DNA from: Nocardiopsis flavescens
Lineage (GTDB): Bacteria > Actinomycetota > Actinomycetes > Streptosporangiales > Streptosporangiaceae
Reading direction: 5' to 3'
Length of the DNA: 33,917 nucleotides
Assembly (NCBI RefSeq): GCF_900141985.1
Contig: NZ_FQZK01000039.1
Coordinates: 1-33,917, forward strand
Positions 16,271-25,156 of this stretch are shown here, in pieces. The position numbers and the translations under genes were made by a program. The first letter of the stretch is position 1, and the number at the start of each line of letters is the position of its first letter. Below the pieces are notes generated by a model. The model made no database searches. It was not told the DNA's origin and saw only the letters and a list, made by a program, of their open reading frames with translations.

Positions 16271-16324
16271 CCCGCCGATACGCGTCGGGGCGGTCGCCGG
16301 AGGTCCGGCGCCCGCCCCTCGGGT
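16215..16324. repeat. 110-bp direct repeat, left copy (deoA 3' end plus terminator)
   Basis: This segment matches 18129-18238 with 107 of 110 identical positions; the mismatches are at 16285, 16309 and 16319. It contains the last 18 codons of deoA with the stop, and the downstream hairpin. The two copies are offset by exactly 1914 bp and enclose the DUF234-type ATPase gene, like the ends of an integrated element or of a segmental duplication. Confidence 0.9.
16287..16318 (+). terminator. deoA terminator hairpin
   Basis: GGGGCGG and CGCCGG (16287-16300, separated by T16294) pair with CCGGCG and CCGCCCC (16305-16318, separated by C16311), giving 13 base pairs with one T/C mismatch and an AGGT loop. 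It stands 16 bp after the deoA stop. In the duplicate copy one inner pair is lost by a C-to-A change at 18223. Confidence 0.7.
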
Positions 16325-16476
16325 GCTGATTTTCGCATGTCAGCGCGCTGTGGAGCCGCGCCGCCCACCTCCTGGGCGGTGGAGGAAGGAACCCGCCTCG
16401 ACGCGGTCGTCATCGGTGCTGCCGTGCTCGCCGATGGGTGGTTCGTCGCACGTGTGTCGAGGTTGCGATCCGCTGC

Positions 16477-17895
16477 TCACAGCGGCCAGGCGGCCAGCAG
16501 GTCGCCGGGGCCGTACGCGGCATCGAGGCCCGTGCAGTCGACTCCGCTGCGGGAGATCGCCATGATCGGGACGGGTTCGTCCGTGAGGGCCGCCCGGTGT
16601 CGGTGGAGAACCGCCAGGTCGTGCCGGTCGAAGGGGGACCGCTCCAACCACTTGATGGAGCCGACGAAGAGCAGTGTTCTGGCGATGGGTGCGCGGTCCG
16701 CCCCGATGATGTCGACCTCGACGTCGTTGGTGCGGGTCCAGTAACCGCCCACCGCGGGGGCCGCGGGCAGCCCTCCGGTGGGCAGTATCCGGGCCAGGGC
16801 CTCCCGGAGGAGGGGCTCGACGGCTCGGCCGCGCCAACTGGTCCAGCTCTCCCGAATCCGTGCCAAGGTCAGATCGCCCCGTCCTCGCTCGATCTCCTCC
16901 ATGGACGGGCCGAGCAGGTGCAGCCAGAACCTCAGATAGGGGTCCGTCACCCGGTAACGGCGATCCTTCGACGGACCCGTTGATACGGGCAGTTCCGCGG
17001 CGACGATCCGCTTGTCCGTGAGCAGATCCAGCGCTCGCTGCAGGGGTGTGGACCCGATACCGCCCGCCGCACGGGCGATGTTGGTGAAGGTTCGCTCGCC
17101 GCTCCCGATGGCCGCCAGCACCGTACGCGCCTGGGCCTGCGGAGGGAACTCGGCGGCCAGCGAGCGTTCGGCCGATACCAGCAGGGCCGAGACCGGGTCG
17201 CTCAGCGCCTCACCCAGGAAGTCCCAAAGCCCCGCGTCCCGCGGCCACTCCGCACAGATCAGTGGCAATCCGCCGGTGACCAGCGCGGCGTCGAAGGCTT
17301 CCGCCGGATCCAGCCCGAGCATCTCTCCCACCTCGGCGGGATTGAGCGGCCCCAGGATCATTTCCCGGCCCCGCTGGTGGAAGGGGCGTCCGTAGCTGTT
17401 CAACGCCTCCATCATCGACAGATCGGAGCCGATGAGGACCAGCAGCACGGGCTTGGTCTCCAGAACCCGGTCCCAGGCCCGCTGCAGCATCCCCTCGAAG
17501 GCGCCCTCGGGGTCCATCAGGTACGGCACCTCGTCGATGACCACCACGCTCACCCGGTCAGCGGGCAGCGCCGCGGCCAGCACGTCGAACGCGGCATCCC
17601 AGCTTTCCGGCCGCGCGGCGGCCACCAACCCCGCCGACGGCAGTGTCGATGACCGGGCGTCCTGTGCCAACCGTGTCAGATCGGCCTTGGGGGAGGCGCC
17701 GGTTGCCGCATAGAACAAGAAGGGTGCTCCAGAGCGCTCGGCGAAGCGCTCGACCAGCCGGGATTTGCCCACCCGGCGCCGTCCGCGCAGCATGACGCAC
17801 CGACCGGGGCGCTCCCCGCCGACTCCCAGCGCCACCTTCTGCAGCTCCCGCTCCAGTGTGGCCAGCTCCTGCCGGCGGCCTACGAAGTCCACCAT
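16477..17895 (-). CDS. AAA-type ATPase with C-terminal DUF234-like domain
   Basis: A 472-residue ATPase of the archaeal-ATPase/DUF234 type. The P-loop is GRRRVGKS at 38-45, Walker B is VVVIDEVPYL with Asp121-Glu122, and LVLIGSDLSMM near 157 resembles sensor 1. A helical/winged region with FTNIARAAGGIGSTPLQRALDLLTDKRIV follows. The C-terminal domain contains RYRVTDPYLRFWLHLL and NDVEVDIIGAD...GSIKW, which recalls a PD-(D/E)XK fold but with Ser where the E of ExK is expected. Cellular role is unknown. ATG at 17895 is preferred (GGAAAGGGG 9 nt upstream); GTG at 17901 is an alternative. Base composition is visibly less GC-rich than the neighbours and the gene lies between 110-bp direct repeats, so transfer is likely. 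Confidence 0.85.
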   Translation of the reverse strand: MVDFVGRRQELATLERELQKVALGVGGERPGRCVMLRGRRRVGKSRLVERFAERSGAPFLFYAATGASPKADLTRLAQDARSSTLPSAGLVAAARPESWDAAFDVLAAALPADRVSVVVIDEVPYLMDPEGAFEGMLQRAWDRVLETKPVLLVLIGSDLSMMEALNSYGRPFHQRGREMILGPLNPAEVGEMLGLDPAEAFDAALVTGGLPLICAEWPRDAGLWDFLGEALSDPVSALLVSAERSLAAEFPPQAQARTVLAAIGSGERTFTNIARAAGGIGSTPLQRALDLLTDKRIVAAELPVSTGPSKDRRYRVTDPYLRFWLHLLGPSMEEIERGRGDLTLARIRESWTSWRGRAVEPLLREALARILPTGGLPAAPAVGGYWTRTNDVEVDIIGADRAPIARTLLFVGSIKWLERSPFDRHDLAVLHRHRAALTDEPVPIMAISRSGVDCTGLDAAYGPGDLLAAWPL

Positions 17896-17915
17896 TCCCA
17901 CCGACCCCTTTCCAA

Positions 17916-17966
17916 GTTACTAACGCCAATGTTAGCAACATTGAAGTTAGTAACATTGATGTTAGT
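17916..17966. repeat. AT-rich array of 15-bp palindromic repeats at the ATPase promoter
   Basis: Three tandem 15-bp units (17922-17936, 17937-17951, 17952-17966) read AACGCCAATGTTAGC, AACATTGAAGTTAGT and AACATTGATGTTAGT. The third is nearly self-complementary (TAACAT...ATGTTA). Across units 1-2, GTTACTAAC (17916-17924) and GTTAGTAAC (17946-17954) form a perfect 9-bp inverted repeat. The array begins about 20 bp upstream of the ATPase start and is the most AT-rich spot in the area, so a repressor-binding array overlapping the promoter is the simplest reading. Confidence 0.75.
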
Positions 17967-18128
17967 GTCTTGGGCGTGATTGCGAGCCTCGGACCGAGAG
18001 GGTGTTCCGCTCATTCGGCCGGTCGTGTGTCCGCTTGGTGGAAGCATTCGCCAAGGCGTGCCACTCCCGCATGTCAAGCGTGGTGCGGCGGTCGGAATCC
18101 GCGCCGGCCGGGCCCCTCGGTCACGGCG

Positions 18129-18238
18129 TCGACCCGGACGGCGTCTTCGAGCCGGGCCCGATCGTCATCGACCGCATCGCCTGACCCGCCGATACGCGCC
18201 GGGGCGGTCGCCGGAGGTCCGGAGCCCGCCCCACGGGT
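18129..18238. repeat. 110-bp direct repeat, right copy
   Basis: Duplicate of 16215-16324 (97% identical) holding the last 18 codons of thymidine phosphorylase, its stop and its terminator hairpin, but without the rest of the gene. Sequence just left of it (18121-18128) is unrelated to deoA, so the copy starts abruptly. It marks the right boundary of the island holding the ATPase. Confidence 0.9.
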
Positions 18239-18243
18239 TGGTT

Positions 18244-18534
18244 TCAGGAGGGGAGGGAGAACGTCCGGACCTGGGTGTCCACAGGCCCGCCCTCACCGTG
18301 CGGGCGCACGACCTCGAACGGGACGTCCGCCAGTCGGCCGGTGTCGTCCCAGGCGAGCGGGCCGCAGAGCCGCCGTGGGCGATGTCCTGCCCGGCGCGCG
18401 CCCGGGCCGGGCAGTCCGCGTACTCGGCGCACTCCCGGCCGTCGGAGAGCGGGCGCCGGTTCGGCGCCTGCGGCGCGGTCGCGGGCCCGGGGGAGAAGCT
18501 GCGTTTTTGCGGCTTATGCCTTATTTGTTAAGAG
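18244..18534 (-). pseudogene. Remnant of an ABC transporter solute-binding protein C-terminus
   Basis: Two overlapping minus-strand frames together resemble the C-terminal end of an actinobacterial branched-chain amino acid-type ABC solute-binding protein. One frame gives GRECAEYADCPARARAGQDIAHGGS; the other gives GPLAWDDTGRLADVPFEVV and runs to the stop at 18244-18246. The usual family pattern is a Cys-rich EC..ADC stretch, then G-DI-x-Y-x-G-x-SGP-x-x-x-DDTG. Joining the halves needs a one-base deletion (or two-base insertion) near 18360-18368. No N-terminal part is present. The recognition is by eye and could be wrong, but the lack of any intact gene in 18239-18640 is clear. Confidence 0.45.
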
Positions 18535-18640
18535 CTGCCGGGTTCTAACGGTCCATGTCCTCTAAGCGCCGGTGACCATGCCGGGAGCACGCGGCGTGCT
18601 TTCCGTGAACCCTCCGGCCCTCCCGGGGCGGGGGAACGCG

Positions 18641-19186
18641 TCAGACGCGGCCCGCGGCGATGGTGTAGGTGACGATGGCCAGGACGACGAACACCGTGCC
18701 GGTGAGCACCGTGGCCGCGGCCAGCCAGCGGGCCCAGGCGCGGGTCGTCCCGCGGCCCAGGACCAGGGAGAGCGACGCCGCCAGCACGGCCAGCACGCCG
18801 AGCCCTCCGTAGGCCAGCAGGTCGGCGTTGACCGCCGCGAGGTTGCCCTCGGTGCCCAGGGTGATGTCGGTGAAGGCGAACCAGCCGAACAGCTCGAACA
18901 GGCGCGGATCGGTCGCCACCGGGGCGAGGAACAGCAGGGCGGCCAGAGCGAAGGTCTCGGCCGACAGCAGGCCCGGCGCGGCCGGGCGGCGGCCGCCCTC
19001 CAGGAAGGCGTCGGCGGACCGGGACTCGGCCGCCGGGGCGTCCGGTGCCGCGGGGGGCGCTTCCCCCTCCCGGATTCCGGTCTGTCCGGGGGCGTCCGCG
19101 GCGCCGGTATCCGCCGCAACGGTGTCGGGGGCGGTGCCGTCGGACGCGGCGCCGTCGGTGGGGGTGGTGTTCTCAGGGGTGCTCAC
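18641..19186 (-). CDS. Small integral membrane protein of unknown function
   Basis: About 181 residues. The N-terminal 75 residues are acidic, Thr/Ala/Pro-rich and probably disordered. Then follow hydrophobic segments FALAALLFLAPVAT, LLAYGGLGVLAVLAASLSLVLG and WLAAATVLTGTVFVVLAIVTYTIA, giving three or four membrane helices. No family was recognised. GTG at 19186 is chosen because the protein becomes plausible there; no good ribosome-binding site precedes it. GATATT lies about 8 nt upstream of that GTG, so a leaderless mRNA is possible. An in-frame start at 19411 would overlap the divergent promoter and is unlikely. It is divergent from the acyl-CoA operon. Confidence 0.65.
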   Translation of the reverse strand: MSTPENTTPTDGAASDGTAPDTVAADTGAADAPGQTGIREGEAPPAAPDAPAAESRSADAFLEGGRRPAAPGLLSAETFALAALLFLAPVATDPRLFELFGWFAFTDITLGTEGNLAAVNADLLAYGGLGVLAVLAASLSLVLGRGTTRAWARWLAAATVLTGTVFVVLAIVTYTIAAGRV

Positions 19187-19285
19187 CAGGACAAAATATC
19201 CGCCCGCCCGACCCTTCCCCGAGGTCGGTAACCCACGCTCCGTGGCCGGTTTCGGCCATGTCGTCATGAAGTGTGAGATCCCCAG

Positions 19286-19311
19286 AAAAACAATCACTAG
19301 TGCTTGTTTTT
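19286..19311. promoter_or_regulatory. 26-bp palindromic operator upstream of the AtuA operon
   Basis: Arms AAAAACAA and TTGTTTTT enclose a perfect inner palindrome CACTAGTG; only the T19294/C19303 pair breaks the symmetry. It ends 28 bp before the AtuA ATG. Size and layout fit a TetR-family operator, and a TetR gene lies in the same operon at 26388, so autoregulated control by that protein is the likely model. CTAG in a GC-rich genome adds weight. Confidence 0.65.
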
Positions 19312-19339
19312 TCGTGTGGCCGGTGTCACCCTCGACTCC

Positions 19340-21142
19340 ATGACCGATACGCCCTCCCTGTGGATCGGCAACGCCTCCGGGTTCTACGGAGACCGCCTCG
19401 GCGCCGTCCACGAGATGCTCACCGAAGGTCCGGTCGACGTCCTCACCGGTGACTACCTGGCCGAACTCACCATGGCCATCCTCGGCCGCGACCAGCTGGC
19501 CGACCCCTCACGCGGCTACGCCAGGACCTTCCTGCGGCAGATGCGCGACAGCCTCGGGCTCATCGCGGAGCGCCGTGTCAAGGTCGTCACCAACGCGGGC
19601 GGCCTCAACCCCCAGGGACTGGCGGACCGGCTCACCGAACTCGCCGAGTCCCTCGGCTTCGAACCCCGCATCGCCTACGTCACCGGCGACGACCTGCTGC
19701 ACCGCGCCGAGGAGCTGGGCCTGGACGGGCCGCTCACCGCCAACGCCTACCTGGGCGCCTTCGGGATCGCCGCCTGCCTCGACGCCGGGGCCGACATCGT
19801 CGTCACCGGCCGGGTCACCGACGCCTCCCTCACCGTGGGGCCGGCCATCTCCCACTTCGGCTGGACCCGCGAGGACCTCGACGCCCTGGCCGGCGCGACC
19901 GCCGCCGGCCACGTCATCGAGTGCGGCGCCCAGGCCACCGGCGGCAACTACGCCCTCGCCGACGACCTGCTGCGTGAGGGCCACGACCTGGACCGTCCGG
20001 GCTTCCCCCTCGCCGAGCTGCGCGCCGACGGATCCGCGGTCATCACCAAGCACCCCGGCACCGGGGGCGCCGTCACCACCGGCACCGTCACCGCCCAGCT
20101 GGTGTACGAGATCGCCGGGGCCCGCTATCCCGGACCCGACGTCACGACCCGCCTGGACACCGTCCGCCTCGACCGCGAGGGCCCTGACCGGGTGCGCCTG
20201 TCCGGGGTCCGCGGCGAGGCCCCGCCGCCCGACCTCAAGGTCGGCCTCACCGGCCTCACCGGCTTTCGCAACGAGGTCGACCTGCTCATCACCGGCCTGG
20301 ACGCCCGGGACAAGGCCGCCCGAGCCGAACGCCAGCTGCGCGCCGCCCTGTCCCGGCGCCGCCCCGAGGACCTGGGCTTCGAGTTCGTCCCCGCCGCCGA
20401 CCCCCACGGCGACACCCAGGAGGCGGCCACCGCCCGCCTGCGCGTGACCGCCCGCGACCACGACCCCGCGGTCGTCGGCCGCGCCTTCGGCGCCGCCGCG
20501 GTGGAGCTCGCGCTGTCGGGCTACGCCGGGTTCCACCTCACCGCCCCGCCGCGCGACGCCCGCCCCGACGGGGTGGTCGCGAGCCACGCGTTCGTGCCCG
20601 CCGCGGAGGTCGAGCACACCGCGATCCTCCCCGACGGCGAGCGCCTGGTCATCCCCCCGCCCCGTACCACCCGGGTGCTGGAGGAGGTCCCCGAACCGCC
20701 GCTGCCACCCCCGCCGCCCGGGGGGCCGCAGCGTCGTGCACCGCTGGGGCTGGTCCTGGGCGCCCGCAGCGGAGACAAGGGCGCGGACGCCAACCTCGGG
20801 GTCTGGGCCCGCGACGACGACGGCTGGCGCTGGCTCGCCCACCGCCTCACCGTCGACCTGCTGCGCGAGCTGCTCCCCGAGACCGCCGGACTCAGGGTCA
20901 CCCGCCACCTGCTGCCCCGGCTGCGCGCCGCCAACTTCTGGATCGAGGGCCTGCTCGCCCCCGGAACCGCCCGGCGCGAGGGACCCGACCCGCAGGCCAA
21001 GGGCCTGGGCGAGTGGCTGCGGGCCCGTGTTCTGCCGCTGCCGGTCTCCCTGCTGCCGGTGCCCGCCTCCGGCGCTGCTCCCGGCGACACCCCCAGCGCC
21101 GATCCTGCCGCCACTTCTGCCGTCCGGGAGGCCCACCCGTGA
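19340..21142 (+). CDS. AtuA-family (DUF1446) acyclic terpene/acyl-CoA utilisation protein
   Basis: A 600-residue protein with two parts. Residues about 5-440 form the AtuA/DUF1446 core, including IGNASGFYGDR, VVTNAGGLNPQGLADRL, ADIVVTGRVTDASLTVGPA and ECGAQATGGNYAL. After a Pro-rich linker (EPPLPPPPPGG) a C-terminal domain of about 110 residues begins with LGLVLGARSGDKGADANLGVWAR. The tail past residue 560 is low complexity. The family is found with MCC/GCC-like carboxylase genes, as in the acyclic terpene atu cluster of Pseudomonas, and its biochemical role is not settled. ATG at 19340 is the first codon after the operator and gives the usual N-terminus. Its stop overlaps the repeat ORF start by GTGA (21139-21142). 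Confidence 0.85.
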   Translation: MTDTPSLWIGNASGFYGDRLGAVHEMLTEGPVDVLTGDYLAELTMAILGRDQLADPSRGYARTFLRQMRDSLGLIAERRVKVVTNAGGLNPQGLADRLTELAESLGFEPRIAYVTGDDLLHRAEELGLDGPLTANAYLGAFGIAACLDAGADIVVTGRVTDASLTVGPAISHFGWTREDLDALAGATAAGHVIECGAQATGGNYALADDLLREGHDLDRPGFPLAELRADGSAVITKHPGTGGAVTTGTVTAQLVYEIAGARYPGPDVTTRLDTVRLDREGPDRVRLSGVRGEAPPPDLKVGLTGLTGFRNEVDLLITGLDARDKAARAERQLRAALSRRRPEDLGFEFVPAADPHGDTQEAATARLRVTARDHDPAVVGRAFGAAAVELALSGYAGFHLTAPPRDARPDGVVASHAFVPAAEVEHTAILPDGERLVIPPPRTTRVLEEVPEPPLPPPPPGGPQRRAPLGLVLGARSGDKGADANLGVWARDDDGWRWLAHRLTVDLLRELLPETAGLRVTRHLLPRLRAANFWIEGLLAPGTARREGPDPQAKGLGEWLRARVLPLPVSLLPVPASGAAPGDTPSADPAATSAVREAHP

Positions 21143-21486
21143 CCGCTCATGCCGAGGAAGCCCCACTGGTCACGTTTGACTACCCGAGGGTGCGCGGGAA
21201 CGGAACGGTTGCGTTCGGCTGCCAGGCGGTGGGTGCGGGTGAGGTGGCCGTGTTCCGCTGCTCGAAGGGGCGTGCGAGCAGAGTGGTCAAGCTCGGCGGG
21301 GCGGAGGTGGGTGCGGTCGGAGTGGTCAAGTTTGGCTACCTGGGGGTCCGTGCGGGCGGGGTGGTCAAGTCCTGCGGATCGGGGGTGGGTGTGGGTGAGG
21401 TGGTCAAATTTGACTACCTGAGGACTCGCGCAAGCAGAGTGATCAAATTTGACTACTCAAAGGTGTTCAAGGAGGACCGCCGGTGA
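21139..21486 (+). CDS. 115-residue protein of tandem 13-residue repeats (VVKFDY-type)
   Basis: GTG at 21139 overlaps the AtuA stop and has GGGAGG 7 nt upstream. The frame ends at 21486, overlapping the carboxyltransferase start (GTGA at 21483). From residue 10 it consists of eight 13-residue units: LVTFDYPRVRGNG, TVAFGCQAVGAGE, VAVFRCSKGRASR, VVKLGGAEVGAVG, VVKFGYLGVRAGG, VVKSCGSGVGVGE, VVKFDYLRTRASR and VIKFDYSKVFKED. No known family. Codon use (ggt, ttt, aaa, tca, act) is less GC3-biased than in the neighbours. It could be a real coupled peptide, or a DNA repeat array that stays open so that ribosomes reach accD. The last unit contains the accD ribosome-binding site AAGGAGG. Confidence 0.5.
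   Translation: MTAHAEEAPLVTFDYPRVRGNGTVAFGCQAVGAGEVAVFRCSKGRASRVVKLGGAEVGAVGVVKFGYLGVRAGGVVKSCGSGVGVGEVVKFDYLRTRASRVIKFDYSKVFKEDRR
21166..21477. repeat. Eight 39-bp tandem repeats carrying GTCAARTTTGAC palindromes
   Basis: Units start at 21166, 21205, 21244, 21283, 21322, 21361, 21400 and 21439, exactly 39 bp apart. The left part of each unit derives from GGTCAAGTTTGACTACC. Copies 7 (21400) and 8 (21439) contain the perfect palindrome TCAAATTTGA, copies 1 and 5 have one or two changes, and copies 2, 3, 4 and 6 are decayed. The same palindrome occurs at 30936, 30983, 32266, 32313 and 33141. A 39-bp period is 13 codons and close to 3.7 helical turns. Confidence 0.92.
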
Positions 21487-23081
21487 CCGTGCTCAGAAGC
21501 CGGCTCGACACCGGGTCCGCGGAATTCGCCGCGGCCCGGGACGCCATGCTCGCGGAACTGGCCGGGATCGACGCCGCACACGCCGGGGCGCTGGCCGGGG
21601 GCGGTGACAAGTACGTGGAACGCCACCGCTCCCGTGGCAAGCTCACCGCCCGCGAACGCGTCGAACTGCTCCTCGACGAGGGCGCGCCCTTTCTGGAGCT
21701 CTCGTCCCTGGCGGGCTGGGGCAGCGACTACACCGTCGGCGCCAGCCTCGTCACCGGGGTCGGCGTCGTCTCGGGCACGGAGTGCGTCATCGTCGCCAAC
21801 GACCCCACCGTCCGCGGCGGCGCCAGCAACCCCTGGACCCTCAAGAAGTCACACCGGGCCGCGGAGATCGCCGCGCAGAACCGGATGCCGATGATCAGCC
21901 TCGTGGAGTCCGGCGGCGCCGACCTGCCCTCCCAGAAGGAGATCTTCATCCCCGGCGGGCGCACCTTCCGCGACCTCACCCGGCTGTCCGCCGAGGGCGT
22001 CCCCACCGTCGCCCTGGTGTTCGGCAACTCCACCGCGGGCGGCGCCTACATCCCCGGGATGAGCGACCACGTCGTCATGGTCCGCGACCGGGCCAAGGTG
22101 TTCCTCGGCGGCCCGCCCCTGGTCAGGGCCGCCACCGGGGAGGAGAGCGACGACGAGTCGCTGGGCGGGGCCCGCATGCACGCCGAGGTGTCCGGCCTGG
22201 CCGACCACCTCGCCCGGGACGAGCACGACGCCCTGCGCATCGGCCGCCGCATCGTCGCGCGGCTGGGCCACCGCAAGGCGGGCCCGGCCCCCGCCCCGGA
22301 CGCACGCGAGCCCCTGTACCCCGCGGAGGACCTCGTCGGCGTCATGCCGCCCGACCTCAAGGTCCCCGTCGACCCCCGGGAGATCATCGCCCGCCTCGCC
22401 GACGGCTCGGAGTTCGACGAGTTCAAGCCCGCCTACGGCGCCGGACTCGTCACCGGGTGGGGCGAGCTGCACGGGTACCCCGTGGGGGTCCTCGCCAACG
22501 CCAACGGGGTGCTGTTCAGCGCCGAGGCGCACAAGGCCACCCAGTTCATCCAGCTGGCCAACCGCTCCCACACCCCGCTGGTGTTCCTGCACAACACCAC
22601 CGGCTACATGGTCGGCCGCGAGTACGAGCAGGGCGGGATCGTCAAACACGGCTCGATGATGATCAACGCCGTCTCCAACAGCACCGTCCCCCACTTCTCG
22701 GTGCTGGTCGGCGCCTCCTACGGGGCCGGGCACTACGGCATGTGCGGCCGCGCCTACGACCCCAGGTTCCTGTTCGCCTGGCCCAGCGCCCGCTCCGCCG
22801 TCATGGGCCCCCGCCAGCTCGCCGAGGTGCTGTCGACCGTCGCCCGCCAGTCCGCCGCCCGCCGGGGCGAACCCTACGACGAGGAGCAGGACGCCCTCGT
22901 CCGGCAGATGGTGCAGGGGCAGGTCGAGGCCGAGTCCCTGCCCCTGTTCCTGTCCGGGAGGGTCTACGACGACGGCGTCATCGACCCCCGCGACACCCGC
23001 ACCGTCCTGGGACTGTGCCTGTCCTTCGCCCACAACGCCCCGGTGCGCGGCACCGACCGCTTCGGCGTTTTCCGAATGTGA
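21483..23081 (+). CDS. Acyl-CoA carboxylase, carboxyltransferase (beta) subunit, MCC/GCC type
   Basis: A 532-residue carboxyltransferase that moves CO2 from carboxybiotin to an acyl-CoA. Two crotonase-like halves are seen. The N half has DKYVERHRSRGKLTARERVELLLDEG, NDPTVRGGASNPWTLKKSHRAAEIA and FGNSTAGGAYIPGMSDH. The C half has PPDLKVPVDPREIIARLADGSEFDEFKP, FLHNTTGYMVGREYEQGGIVKHGSMMINAV and GASYGAGHYGMCGRAYDPRFLFAWPSARSAVMG. These match methylcrotonyl-CoA or geranyl-CoA carboxylase better than acetyl/propionyl-CoA carboxylase. GTG at 21483 has AAGGAGG 7 nt upstream. It works with the biotin subunit encoded next. Confidence 0.92.
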   Translation: MTVLRSRLDTGSAEFAAARDAMLAELAGIDAAHAGALAGGGDKYVERHRSRGKLTARERVELLLDEGAPFLELSSLAGWGSDYTVGASLVTGVGVVSGTECVIVANDPTVRGGASNPWTLKKSHRAAEIAAQNRMPMISLVESGGADLPSQKEIFIPGGRTFRDLTRLSAEGVPTVALVFGNSTAGGAYIPGMSDHVVMVRDRAKVFLGGPPLVRAATGEESDDESLGGARMHAEVSGLADHLARDEHDALRIGRRIVARLGHRKAGPAPAPDAREPLYPAEDLVGVMPPDLKVPVDPREIIARLADGSEFDEFKPAYGAGLVTGWGELHGYPVGVLANANGVLFSAEAHKATQFIQLANRSHTPLVFLHNTTGYMVGREYEQGGIVKHGSMMINAVSNSTVPHFSVLVGASYGAGHYGMCGRAYDPRFLFAWPSARSAVMGPRQLAEVLSTVARQSAARRGEPYDEEQDALVRQMVQGQVEAESLPLFLSGRVYDDGVIDPRDTRTVLGLCLSFAHNAPVRGTDRFGVFRM

Positions 23082-23089
23082 GGACACCC

Positions 23090-25152
<2,063 letters not shown>

Positions 25153-25156
<4 letters not shown>

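Noticed and set aside
18002..18184. Separate 60-residue gene ending in the thymidine phosphorylase tail
   Set aside because: The frame is open only because it runs into the duplicated deoA 3' end; its first part has no motif or ribosome-binding site.
21166..21477. CRISPR-like array
   Set aside because: The 39-bp units are tandem and diverging along their whole length, with no constant repeat/unique spacer pattern.
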